The position numbers and the translations under genes are program-made. Source: JBDRCC01 sp043822065 [NCBI: archaeon] (GTDB lineage: Archaea; Undinarchaeota; CAZHTU01). Taken from it: a stretch of 64,000 nt of DNA. Location: positions 19,332 through 83,331 of the forward strand of contig JBDRCC010000001.1 of the NCBI GenBank assembly GCA_043822065.1, given 5' to 3'. Below the pieces are notes generated by a model. It ran no database searches. It saw only the letters and a list, made by a program, of their open reading frames with translations, and was not told the DNA's origin. This document shows, one piece after another, positions 16,138-23,801 of this stretch; within the stretch, counting starts at the first letter, position 1, and each line of letters starts with the position of its first letter.

Positions 16138-17070
16138 TTATTTAAACTTTTCCTTGAAAATCTGAGTTCCAGCGCTTCCGGAGACTGCAGCCTCGAGGTT
16201 GTCTATCGAGGTGATGACCGCACGCTTGCCGCCTGACTCGAGGAATTCTATCGCCGCCTCCACCTTTGGGCCCATGCTCCCTGGGGGGAAGTGCCCCGCA
16301 GCAAGGTATTTTTTCGCCTCTGCGGCGGTCAGGCTGTTCAGCTCGACCTCGGTAGGCTTCCCGTAGTTGAGCGACACCTTGTCGACGTCGGTCAGGAGAA
16401 TCATTGCGTCCGCCTTTATCTCCTGCGCAAGCTTTGAGGTCGCAAGGTCCTTGTCAATGACTGCCTCCACCCCGCGAATTTTCTCGCCGCGCTCAATCAT
16501 CGGTATCCCTCCGCCGCCGCAGGCAATGACAATTATGCCCATGCGGACGAGCCGCCTTATCTCCTCGCGCTCTAATATCCTCAGGGGCTTTGGCGAAGGG
16601 ACGACGCGCCGGTAGCCCTTGCCGTGGATTGGTATCGTCTGGAAGGGAAGCTTTTCGGCCTCCCCTTTGGAGTAGTACGGCCCTATCGGCTTTGTCGGGT
16701 TCTTGAAGGCGGGGTCGTTTTCGTCGACGACGACGCCGGTGACTATCGTGGCAATCAGCTTGTCGACTTTCAGCTTGCGGAACTCGTTTTCGAGCGCACG
16801 CTCTATGAGATAGCCGAGCAGGCCCTGGCTTTCCGCGACGAGGACTTCAAGCGGCATTTTCGGGACGGCGTGGGCCGCCTCCTGCTGGAGGAGGAGGTAG
16901 CCAATCTGCGGGCCGTTGCCGTGAGTGAGCGCAATGTTGTACTTGGCGGCTAAGTGCGCTATCTGGCGGCATGGCTCCGAGAGGTTCTTCCTCTGCTCGT
17001 CAAACGTGCCCTTCTGTCCGTGCTTTATCAGGGCATTTCCGCCGAGCGCGATAACAATAGTTTCACCCAT
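16138..17070 (-). CDS. arcC: Carbamate kinase
   Basis: 310 aa amino-acid-kinase-fold enzyme that makes ATP from carbamoyl phosphate (or the reverse). Signature stretches are IVIALGGNALIKHGQKG, LTHGNGPQIGYLLLQQE, IACGGGGIPMIERGE and PPGSMGPKVEAAIEFL. The frame runs 51 bp further upstream, but ATG 17068-17070 gives the standard N-terminus MGETIVIALGG. It is divergent from the carbamoyltransferase; together they suggest carbamoyl phosphate turnover. No arginine deiminase is nearby. Confidence 0.94.
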   Translation of the reverse strand: MGETIVIALGGNALIKHGQKGTFDEQRKNLSEPCRQIAHLAAKYNIALTHGNGPQIGYLLLQQEAAHAVPKMPLEVLVAESQGLLGYLIERALENEFRKLKVDKLIATIVTGVVVDENDPAFKNPTKPIGPYYSKGEAEKLPFQTIPIHGKGYRRVVPSPKPLRILEREEIRRLVRMGIIVIACGGGGIPMIERGEKIRGVEAVIDKDLATSKLAQEIKADAMILLTDVDKVSLNYGKPTEVELNSLTAAEAKKYLAAGHFPPGSMGPKVEAAIEFLESGGKRAVITSIDNLEAAVSGSAGTQIFKEKFK

Positions 17071-17075
17071 GGGAA

Positions 17076-17101
17076 AATATAAAGCTTCGTTCTTTATTAA
17101 C
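17076..17101. promoter_or_regulatory. Divergent promoter, carbamate kinase / carbamoyltransferase
   Basis: Only 39 bp separate the two start codons. Forward TATA AATATAAAGC (17076-17085) is 29 nt from ATG 17110; reverse TATA TTAATAAAG (17093-17101) is 27 nt from the carbamate kinase ATG. The promoters interlock, so the two genes are probably regulated together or compete. Confidence 0.5.
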
Positions 17102-17109
17102 CATGCGAA

Positions 17110-18024
17110 ATGGTGCGGCATTTACTTTCTATAAACGACATGACCAAAGAGAGGGTAGAGAAGATACTCGACAAAGCCTCCGAGCTTAAGGCTGGACGGA
17201 AGAGACTTGCAGGCAGGGACGCGCTGCCCGGGAAAAACCTGGCGATGATTTTCGAGCGGGCTTCGACCAGGACGAGAATAAGCTTTGACCTGGCGATAAC
17301 CGAGCTCGGCGGGCATGCGATGGAATTGAGCCCGAGCACCCTGGCGATGAGCAAGGGGGAGAGCCTCGAGGACACTGCGCATGTCATGGAGCGGTTCTAC
17401 GACGCGATAATGATACGGACCTACAGCCACGAGACGCTGAAGAGGTGGGCGTCGGTCGCAAAAATCCCGATAATAAACGGGCTTGACGACGTCGAGCACC
17501 CATGCCAGGCGATATGCGACATGCTCACCGTAAGGGAGCACTTTGGCAAGCTGAAGGGGCTGAACTTCGTCTTCGTTGGGGACTGCGACCAGAACATGGC
17601 AACTTCTCTGGCGCTCATTTGCGGCATGATGGGCCTGAACTTCACCGCCGCATGCCCGAAGGAATACCAGACCAAGGGCTGGGTCCAGAAGCAGATAAAG
17701 GGCAAGATAAACTTCAGAATCGAGCACGACCTCAAGAAGGCGGCAAAGGATGCAGATGTGATATACACTGACATCTGGGTGAACCCAGGCTTCGAGAAGG
17801 AGAAGGAAGCGAGGCTGAAAATCCTGAGACCGTACCAGGTGAACGAGGAAGTGGCGAAAAGCGCTCCGGACGACTACGTTTTCATGCACTGCCTGCCAGC
17901 CAACAGGGGGCAGGAGGTCACGGACGAGGTAATCGACAGCAAGAACTCGATAGTCTTCGAGCAGGCTGAAAACAGATTGCACGGGCAGAAGGGCATATTG
18001 ATTGATTTGATTACGGGGCTATAG
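17110..18024 (+). CDS. Ornithine carbamoyltransferase-like enzyme
   Basis: 304 aa transcarbamoylase. Carbamoyl phosphate sites are intact: STRTR (52-56), HPCQ (130-133) and HCLPA (260-264). The amino-acid-binding loop, usually D-x-W-x-SMG in ornithine carbamoyltransferase, reads DIWVNPG (221-227) here, with N-P-G replacing S-M-G. That leaves the second substrate open: ornithine is most likely by overall similarity, but putrescine or another amine is possible. Confidence 0.82.
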   Translation: MVRHLLSINDMTKERVEKILDKASELKAGRKRLAGRDALPGKNLAMIFERASTRTRISFDLAITELGGHAMELSPSTLAMSKGESLEDTAHVMERFYDAIMIRTYSHETLKRWASVAKIPIINGLDDVEHPCQAICDMLTVREHFGKLKGLNFVFVGDCDQNMATSLALICGMMGLNFTAACPKEYQTKGWVQKQIKGKINFRIEHDLKKAAKDADVIYTDIWVNPGFEKEKEARLKILRPYQVNEEVAKSAPDDYVFMHCLPANRGQEVTDEVIDSKNSIVFEQAENRLHGQKGILIDLITGL

Positions 18025-18030
18025 AGAAAA

Positions 18031-18039
18031 GTTTTAAAC
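18031..18039 (+). promoter_or_regulatory. TATA-like box of tRNA-Arg(TCT)
   Basis: GTTTTAAAC lies about 29 nt before the tRNA. Confidence 0.45.
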
Positions 18040-18063
18040 TGCAGAATTGATTAGTCGGTTTAG

Positions 18064-18173
18064 GCTCCGGTAGCCTAGTTTGGATAAGGCGTCAACGGAA
18101 ATTGGAAAAACCCAAATCCGGCGCAAGCCTTCTAAGCTGAAGACCGCGGGTTCAAATCCCGCCCGGAGCGCCA
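18064..18173 (+). tRNA. tRNA-Arg (anticodon TCT) with intron, CCA encoded
   Basis: Acceptor GCTCCGG/CCGGAGC, D arm GCCT/AGGC, T arm GCGGG-TTCAAAT-CCCGC, discriminator G18170, encoded CCA 18171-18173. A 32-nt intron (about 18095-18126, one-base ambiguity) interrupts the 5' strand of the anticodon stem. Removing it gives a perfect TCAGC/GCTGA stem and loop CTTCTAA with anticodon TCT. The intron is therefore at position 29/30, not the canonical 37/38. It folds internally through CGGA/TCCG and TTGG/CCAA. Confidence 0.9.
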
Positions 18174-18275
18174 CTTTATAGTTCTGAGCGGAGCGAAGAC
18201 TAAGGTAGTTTTCTTTTTCGTCGACGTTTTTCTTTTTCTAAAAGAAAAAGGCCGTGAGAATCCCACCCGGAGCGC
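18172..18275 (+). mobile_element. Short cargo-free tRNA-tail element B
   Basis: 104-bp unit between two copies of the tRNA-Arg(TCT) 3' end: AATCCCGCCCGGAGCGC at 18155-18171 and AATCCCACCCGGAGCGC at 18259-18275 (one mismatch). It contains the hairpin TTTTTCTTTT-TCT-AAAAGAAAAA, like element A at 9311-9402, and the copy is again followed by TTATTTT. The left end of both elements begins with CA, completing the encoded CCA. Confidence 0.65.
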
Positions 18276-18280
18276 TTATT

Positions 18281-18961
18281 TTATTCAGAGGCGCCGAATG
18301 TGTTTTGAGTATTTTTTGCTGGCGGCTTTTTTTCAGTAGGTGCAGGCTTTGCCTTTTCAGGCTCCTCCTCGTCCATGCCGCCGAAGCTACCAAAGTCATC
18401 TTTTTCCACTGCCCCTGGCAACGGCTCCTCAGTTTTTGGAGCCGGGAGAACCTTGGTCACTATGAACTCCACGCCGAAATAGAAAATGACGAAGAAAAGC
18501 AGGATGCCGACAAGGGTCGGTATCGTGTCTACCGGGCGGATGAGGTAGGGTGAGTAAATGAACGGGGTGAACACTATCAGGAAGTAGGACACCTCGCGTA
18601 TTCGCCCTATCGCCTTCGCGACCTCACGCCCCTGGATTGCCATACGCATTATGATTAGCCCGTAGATGAGCATTGCAACTGCAACGCCGACCTTGAACGC
18701 GACGAGGGGAGTTATCCTGGCGATGTTGAGCCGCGAGAACATTGTCCTAATCCAGTCAATCCCTACCCACAGGGCAGTAAGCCCGTTTGCGGCGGCGTTG
18801 CCCAAGTCGGTCCCCCTCCGCTCCTGGTAGTAGTCGTTGACAATCCAGTTTAGGTATACTGGGATAAGTATCCAAAGCATCTCCGGGTTGTCGTATGGGC
18901 CGTAAACAAAGACCTTCCAAAGCCCCTGGGGGATGAGAATGAGGAACTCTACAAATTCCAT
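18281..18961 (-). CDS. Uncharacterised membrane protein with acidic-proline tail
   Basis: 226 aa, not recognised. About four to five membrane helices (for example VGVAVAMLIYGLIIMRMAI and IPTLVGILLFFVIFYFGVEF), then a ~45-residue hydrophilic tail rich in Pro, Glu and Lys (from about residue 182). The tail probably faces the cytosol. Convergent with tRNA-Arg(TCT) across the tail element; divergent from the VIT-like gene. Confidence 0.7.
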   Translation of the reverse strand: MEFVEFLILIPQGLWKVFVYGPYDNPEMLWILIPVYLNWIVNDYYQERRGTDLGNAAANGLTALWVGIDWIRTMFSRLNIARITPLVAFKVGVAVAMLIYGLIIMRMAIQGREVAKAIGRIREVSYFLIVFTPFIYSPYLIRPVDTIPTLVGILLFFVIFYFGVEFIVTKVLPAPKTEEPLPGAVEKDDFGSFGGMDEEEPEKAKPAPTEKKPPAKNTQNTFGASE

Positions 18962-19006
18962 CGTGCAGGTAACCGTTTTATACTTAATATTCTTTTCTAC
19001 CTATAC

Positions 19007-19597
19007 ATGAACTTCATTAAGGCAAGCCTCTCAAAGATGAGGCGGTACAGGAAGATTTCAGCAGTTGACGAGATATCCAGGCGCTACTTTGTTATGAACG
19101 GCTTCGACGGCGCCCTCGTGACGCTTGGCGTGATAATGGGCTCGTATTTCTCCGGTGTCCATGACGCGTATCTCATAATCGGCGCAGTTTTGGGCGGGGC
19201 GCTTGCGATGGCGCTCTCTGGGGCATCCGGTGCGTTCTTCACGGAAAGGGCGGAGCGGAGGTTCAAGCTCAGGAGGATTGAGCGCGCGATGCTCACGAAG
19301 CTCAAGGACACCCAGCACGGCAGGGCATCGGTTTTTGCGTACTACTGGACTGCATTCATAAACAGTTCATCGTCGGCAGCGGCTTCAGTCATCATACTTA
19401 TACCAATCATGCTGAACGCAGCGGGCTTAGTCCAGATTTCTACGGCAGTGTACGGCTCCATTGGAATTGCATTTGCAATGATTTTCGCACTTGGCGTCTA
19501 CCTTGCCAAGCTATCGAAGGATAATGCAGTCGCACAGGGGCTTAAGATGGTGTTTGTCGGGCTAATCTGCGCGGGGATTATTCTTCTTTTTGCCTGA
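19007..19597 (+). CDS. VIT1/CCC1-family membrane transporter
   Basis: 196 aa with about five membrane helices. The N-terminal FVMNGFDGALVTLGVIMGSYFSG and the GAVLGGALAMALSGASGAFF segment match the vacuolar iron transporter (VIT1/CCC1, DUF125) pattern, including Asp in helix 1. Family members move Fe2+ or Mn2+ across membranes. The long cytosolic metal-binding loop of eukaryotic members is short. Its 3' end overlaps the convergent DUF357 gene by 20 bp. Confidence 0.75.
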   Translation: MNFIKASLSKMRRYRKISAVDEISRRYFVMNGFDGALVTLGVIMGSYFSGVHDAYLIIGAVLGGALAMALSGASGAFFTERAERRFKLRRIERAMLTKLKDTQHGRASVFAYYWTAFINSSSSAAASVIILIPIMLNAAGLVQISTAVYGSIGIAFAMIFALGVYLAKLSKDNAVAQGLKMVFVGLICAGIILLFA

Positions 19598-19862
19598 GAA
19601 TGCTGTTGTTGAGGCCGATTTCGTACCAGGACCATGCCCAGATTATCGCCTCGAATGAGTTTACGTAATCGCCCTTTTCCATGAAGTGCTTGCAGTCGTG
19701 GACGTAGGCTAATATGTTTGCCATGAATTCGCCGCCCTTCTCCCCCATCGGCTCGATGCCGGGAAGCAGGGGCTCGAGCTTGTCAAGCCATTTGAGTATC
19801 TCTTCCTTGGTGACCCTGTCCTTTATCTTTGCCCCGGTTTCGCTTTTAAATCCAGCGCCCAT
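19578..19862 (-). CDS. DUF357-like small helical protein
   Basis: 94 aa from ATG 19860-19862 (frame open 15 codons further up). The C-terminal block ILAYVHDCKHFMEKGDYVNSFEAIIWAWSW fits archaeal DUF357, a helical-bundle family of unknown function. The upstream CCA-enzyme gene starts 10 bp away on the other strand, so the promoters overlap. Confidence 0.65.
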   Translation of the reverse strand: MGAGFKSETGAKIKDRVTKEEILKWLDKLEPLLPGIEPMGEKGGEFMANILAYVHDCKHFMEKGDYVNSFEAIIWAWSWYEIGLNNSILRQKEE

Positions 19863-19872
19863 ATAGGGTAGT

Positions 19873-21165
19873 ATGAAAGAAGTCTTAGATAAGATTACCC
19901 CTTCCAAAGAGGAGCGGGAGAGGGTCCACAGGCTTGCGCAGGAGATGGTCGCGGAGATACGGAAGCTTGGCTACCATGCAGAGGTGATGGGCTCAATCGC
20001 GAAGGAGACCTGGGTCTCAGGCGAGGCTGACATCGACATATTTGTTTTCTTCAGCCAGAAGACGACAAAGCAGGAGCTAGAAAGGAAAGGCCTGGAGCTC
20101 GGGAAGAAAATATTCAAGAAGCTCGGGGGGAGCTTTGAGATTGGGTTTGCCGAGCACCCTTACGTCAAGGGCGAGATAAGGGGAATAGGCGCGGACATTG
20201 TACCTTGCTACAAGCTCAAGAAGGTCGAGATAAAGAGCGCGGTGGACCGGACGCCGTTCCACACGCATTACGTCAACAAAAGGCTGAAGAAGCCCCAGAG
20301 GAAAGAAGTCCTCCTGCTCAAGCAGTTCTGCCGCGGGCAGGAGATATACGGCTCCGAGCTGAAGACGGAGGGGCTTTCCGGCTACCTCTGCGAGATTCTC
20401 ATACTCAGGTACGGGACGTTCTCAGACTGCATCGACGCGATTTCGAAGTGGAAGGAGGGCAAGATAATAGACATTGAGGAGCATTACCTCAAGGACGAAG
20501 CCGAAAAGCTCAGGCAGCAGTTCAGGGCCCCGCTGATAGCCATAGACCCTGTCGACCTGAACAGGAACGTTGCCGCGGTGCTAAGCAGGAAGAACCTGCT
20601 CAAACTGATAAAAGCTGCAAAGGGGTACAGGCAGAAGCCGTCTGAAAAGTTCTTTTTCCAGGGAAGGGTTGAGCCCATGAGCCCAAGGAGAATAAAGGGC
20701 TGCATGTTTGTCGTCTTCCCGCGGGAAAAGGTGCTTGACGACATAATCTACCCGCAGATGAGGTCGACTGCCAAGAAGATATCCACCGCGCTCATGATTA
20801 ACGGGTTTGAGGTGCTGAAGGAGGGCGCCTGGGCGAACGGGAGCTGCGTCCTTGTGTTCAGGCTCAAGTCTGCAAGGATTCCAAAGAAGTACAAGCACTA
20901 CGGCCCCCCGCTTGAGATGAAGGAGCACACCGCAAGGTTCCGGAAGAAGTACAAGTCTGTGAAAAAGGAAGGAAAGCGGCTTGTCGTCCTGAGGGAAAGG
21001 AAGTACCAGGAGGCTGACGCCTTCCTTAAGGCTTACCTGAGGAAGGAAAAAGGCATCGCAAGCCACCTTGACGCAAAAAAGGCGAAGATGGTAACGGATG
21101 CCAAAAGCATTTTCAGGGAGGATTTCGGCCAGTGGCTCACAAAGTGGTACAATGAAAAAGACTAA
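19873..21165 (+). CDS. cca: CCA-adding enzyme (class I tRNA nucleotidyltransferase)
   Basis: 430 aa archaeal class I enzyme that adds CCA to tRNA 3' ends without a template. The nucleotidyltransferase motif reads GSIAKETWVSGEADIDIF, with the metal-binding Asp pair in DID, followed by the archaeal all-helical and tail domains. It is needed here because at least tRNA-Pro(CGG) and tRNA-Arg(GCG) lack encoded CCA. Forward TATA CTTTTAAAT lies at about 19841-19850. It overlaps the ZPR1 gene by 14 bp. Confidence 0.95.
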   Translation: MKEVLDKITPSKEERERVHRLAQEMVAEIRKLGYHAEVMGSIAKETWVSGEADIDIFVFFSQKTTKQELERKGLELGKKIFKKLGGSFEIGFAEHPYVKGEIRGIGADIVPCYKLKKVEIKSAVDRTPFHTHYVNKRLKKPQRKEVLLLKQFCRGQEIYGSELKTEGLSGYLCEILILRYGTFSDCIDAISKWKEGKIIDIEEHYLKDEAEKLRQQFRAPLIAIDPVDLNRNVAAVLSRKNLLKLIKAAKGYRQKPSEKFFFQGRVEPMSPRRIKGCMFVVFPREKVLDDIIYPQMRSTAKKISTALMINGFEVLKEGAWANGSCVLVFRLKSARIPKKYKHYGPPLEMKEHTARFRKKYKSVKKEGKRLVVLRERKYQEADAFLKAYLRKEKGIASHLDAKKAKMVTDAKSIFREDFGQWLTKWYNEKD

Positions 21166-21625
21166 TAAAATGAAGCTTGCTGGCAAATGCCCGGTCTGCG
21201 GAAGCGACCTTGAGTACAGCTGGAGCGAAGAGAACATACCCTACTTTGGAAACATACTCATAACCCTGCTCAAGTGCAAGTGCGGGTACAAGTCGTCGGA
21301 CGCCATCTCAACTGATGAAAAGGCGCCCTACCACGGAGAGCTGAAGGTCTCGAAAAAGACACTGAACACTAGGATAGTGAAATCGAGCACGGGAAACGTC
21401 AGAATCCCTGAGCTCGGGGTGGACATCAGCTCAGGCCCCGCATCTGAAGGATACGTCAGCAATGCGGAGGGTGTGTTGAACAGGATAGAAGAGGCGATAG
21501 GGAGCAGGAGGGGCGGGGCGAAAGTGAAGAAGATGATGGCTGACGTAAGGGCTGGAAAAAAGACAGTTACCCTGATAATCGACGATCCCAAGGGGAACTC
21601 TTTCATCGTGAAGGCTGAGAGATAA
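21152..21625 (+). CDS. ZPR1-type zinc finger protein
   Basis: 157 aa. The N-terminal zinc ribbon has CPVCGS and, about 30 residues later, CKCGYKSSD; the rest (YHGELKVSKKTLNTRIVKSS ...) matches the ZPR1 beta domain. Archaeal forms carry one ZPR1 module where eukaryotes have two; eukaryotic ZPR1 is an EF1A-folding chaperone. An internal ATG (21170) is an alternative start. Convergent 3' overlap of 23 bp with the next gene. Confidence 0.88.
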   Translation: MKKTNKMKLAGKCPVCGSDLEYSWSEENIPYFGNILITLLKCKCGYKSSDAISTDEKAPYHGELKVSKKTLNTRIVKSSTGNVRIPELGVDISSGPASEGYVSNAEGVLNRIEEAIGSRRGGAKVKKMMADVRAGKKTVTLIIDDPKGNSFIVKAER

Positions 21626-21878
21626 TTCGTTCAATTTCTGCCTTTTTCGACATATTGAGGTAGTAGGCGTCGCCGTGACGGGTTTTTCCATAACAGCAGA
21701 CAAGACGCTGCTGCATCAGGTCGTGAAGGACGTACTTTACATAGCCCCTCAGGTGCGCATCAATGCCGGATTGGAGCCGTTCGAATAATAGATGACCTTT
21801 CCCCCATGCCGTTTCGCGGTAAAGCCTCCTAAGGACCGCCTTCCGGATTTCATTGTAATTCTCTGGCGAGATTCCCAT
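21603..21878 (-). CDS. Small winged-helix-like protein
   Basis: 91 aa, not assigned. Pattern of three helices followed by a short hairpin (VKYVLHDLMQQRLVCCYGKT ... AYYLNM) resembles a winged helix. Support for a real gene: a reverse-strand TATA (TTTAAATAC, 21900-21908) lies 26-28 nt from the ATG at 21876-21878. Possibly a DNA-binding regulator. Confidence 0.6.
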   Translation of the reverse strand: MGISPENYNEIRKAVLRRLYRETAWGKGHLLFERLQSGIDAHLRGYVKYVLHDLMQQRLVCCYGKTRHGDAYYLNMSKKAEIERIISQPSR

Positions 21879-21899
21879 AAAATCACTGGCGGGTTTGTT

Positions 21900-21972
21900 T
21901 GTATTTAAAGTTTCCTGAAGAGACTTTCTAAAAATAGCCGCTACGGGCTAAAAATAGAAAAGCTTATAAATT
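21900..21972. promoter_or_regulatory. Divergent TATA boxes of two winged-helix genes
   Basis: Reverse TATA at 21900-21908 serves the 21603-21878 gene. Forward GCTTATAAATT (21962-21972) serves ATG 21993. Both predict leaderless mRNAs. Between them are two copies of CTAAAAATAG (21928-21937 and 21949-21958), a possible operator pair. Confidence 0.5.
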
Positions 21973-21992
21973 CTGAAACCTAAGTATGAAGC

Positions 21993-22337
21993 ATGAGTGA
22001 AGTGCCCGAATCAATATTCATAGAAACCTTCGGCAATTCGCCGATGAACAGGGTGCTTGATTTTTTAGTCACCTATGAGGGGTTTGACTACTCCATGACG
22101 CAGATTGCCGAGTATTCTGAAATCGGATACGCCACCTTAAAACTGTTCTGGAAGAACCTCGAAGAGAACGGAATAGTGAAGATGACGAGGAAGGTCGGGA
22201 ACGCAAAGATGTACAAACTGAACCTTGATAGTCCCGTCGTCCAGAAGTTCTGGGATTTCTACTGGGCAGTCGCCAAAATCAAGACTGATGATTACTTCAG
22301 GAAAGAGGGGCTCCTCCAAGCCGCCAAAAAGGTTTAA
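21993..22337 (+). CDS. Winged-helix transcriptional regulator
   Basis: 114 aa. A winged-helix domain covers about 15-85: SPMNRVLDFLVTYEGFDYSM, TQIAEYSEIGYATLKLFWKN (recognition helix) and NGIVKMTRKVGNAKMYKLN (wing). Related to archaeal regulators of the MarR/ArsR type. It has its own TATA box and lies just before the HMG-CoA reductase gene (23 bp), which it could co-transcribe with. Confidence 0.75.
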   Translation: MSEVPESIFIETFGNSPMNRVLDFLVTYEGFDYSMTQIAEYSEIGYATLKLFWKNLEENGIVKMTRKVGNAKMYKLNLDSPVVQKFWDFYWAVAKIKTDDYFRKEGLLQAAKKV

Positions 22338-22360
22338 ATCCCACGAGGGTTAGTTTTCTT

Positions 22361-23623
22361 ATGAAGTCCTCAAAAATATCCGGGTTCTACAAGCTCCCAA
22401 TAGGGGAGCGGCTGAGGATTGTAAAGGAGTTTGCCGGGCTGTCTGACGAGGAGGCCGGGCTGCTGGCGAAGGCGTCGGCGCTTCCCTTTGAGACTGCGGA
22501 CAGGATGGTGGAGAATGCGCTTGGCTCATTCCCGCTGCCGCTCGGGGTTGCAGTGAATTTTACAGTAAACGGCAGGGACTACCTTATCCCAATGGCGACT
22601 GAAGAGCCGTCCGTGATTGCAGCCGCGTCGAATGCTGCAAAGATTGCCAGTGCAAATGGCGGGTTCAAGGCGAAGGCTGACGCGCCCGTGATGATAGGGC
22701 AGGTCCAGGTCACCGGGCTGAAGAGCCTTGCCGCTGCGAAGCGGAAGATACTCGCATCCAAAACGGAAATAATCAAAGCCTGCAACGAGAAGGACCCGAT
22801 GCTCGTCAAGTTCGGCGGCGGGTGCAAGGGCGTAGAGGTCAGGATGTTTGAAAAGGAGAAGATGCTCGTTGTCCACCTGCTTGTGGACTGCAGGGACGCG
22901 ATGGGCGCGAACGCGGTAAACACGATGGCAGAAGCGGTTTCGCCGCTGATTGAGAAATTGTCCGGCGGGAGAGTCTACCTCCGGATACTGTCGAATTATG
23001 CTGACAAAAGGCTTGTCCGCGCAGAAGCAGTCTTCGGCAAGGAGGCGCTCGGCGGAAAGGACTCTGTCGACGGGATAATCTGGGCGTACAAGTTTGCAAA
23101 GGCAGACCCCTACCGGGCGGCGACGCACAACAAGGGGATAATGAACGGCATTTCGGCAGCCATAATCGCAACCGGGAACGACTTCAGGGCAATCGAAGCC
23201 GGGGCGCACGCCTTTGCCTCAAAGAGCGGGAAGTACATGCCGCTGACAAGGTATGAAAAGACAAAAAGCGGGGACCTTAAGGGGTATATCGAAATACCGA
23301 TGGCGGTCGGAACAGTGGGCGGGGCGACGAAGGTCCACCCTGTCGCGAAGGTCAACATGAAGATTCTTGGGGTTAAGTCCGCCACCGAGCTGGCAGAGGT
23401 CATTGCATCGCTTGGGCTTGCACAGAACCTGGCCGCGCTCAGGGCGCTGGCGAACGAGGGCATCCAGCGGGGGCACATGGGCCTGCACGCGAGGAATGTC
23501 GCCGCCACGGCCGGCGCGAAGGGGAAGGACATAGACAGGATTGCAGAGCTGATGATTAAGGAGAAAAATATCAGCATAGAGCGGGCAACGAAACTGCTTG
23601 AGAGTTCTAGTCGACTGCAATGA
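22361..23623 (+). CDS. HMG-CoA reductase, class II type
   Basis: 420 aa, matching class II (Pseudomonas mevalonii/Archaeoglobus) rather than class I in length and in lacking N-terminal membrane helices. The N-terminus RLRIVKEFAGLSDEEAGLLA and ENALGSFPLPLGVAVNF follow class II. Catalytic residues: Glu82 (ATEEPSV), Lys258 (THNKGIMN), Asp274 (GNDFR) and His372 (RGHMGLHARN). It produces mevalonate; the upstream enzymes are at 1-2166. Class II forms in archaea are usually explained by acquisition from bacteria. Confidence 0.93.
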   Translation: MKSSKISGFYKLPIGERLRIVKEFAGLSDEEAGLLAKASALPFETADRMVENALGSFPLPLGVAVNFTVNGRDYLIPMATEEPSVIAAASNAAKIASANGGFKAKADAPVMIGQVQVTGLKSLAAAKRKILASKTEIIKACNEKDPMLVKFGGGCKGVEVRMFEKEKMLVVHLLVDCRDAMGANAVNTMAEAVSPLIEKLSGGRVYLRILSNYADKRLVRAEAVFGKEALGGKDSVDGIIWAYKFAKADPYRAATHNKGIMNGISAAIIATGNDFRAIEAGAHAFASKSGKYMPLTRYEKTKSGDLKGYIEIPMAVGTVGGATKVHPVAKVNMKILGVKSATELAEVIASLGLAQNLAALRALANEGIQRGHMGLHARNVAATAGAKGKDIDRIAELMIKEKNISIERATKLLESSSRLQ

Positions 23624-23640
23624 GAGGATTTTTCTGACAA

Positions 23641-23776
23641 TTAGTATACTAAACATATCACACGTTTTTTTATAGTAATACATCCTAAATAAACGCTACA
23701 CTCTAAAAAAATAGATATTTTGTATACTATCGATATATGAAAAAATATATAAATTAGTATACTAAATTGTATACAA
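23641..23776. promoter_or_regulatory. Four GTATAC-centred operator-like palindromes around the fic promoter
   Basis: TTAGTATACTAA occurs at 23641-23652 and again at 23754-23765; TTGTATACTA at about 23719-23728; TTGTATACAA at 23767-23776. All share the core TNGTATACNA. The fic TATA (AAAAATATATAAA, about 23740-23752) sits between the second and third sites, so a bound repressor would block initiation. No DNA-binding protein is encoded next to it. Confidence 0.65.
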
Positions 23777-23801
23777 AACAATTAATCTTATTAAAAAGAC
23801 G

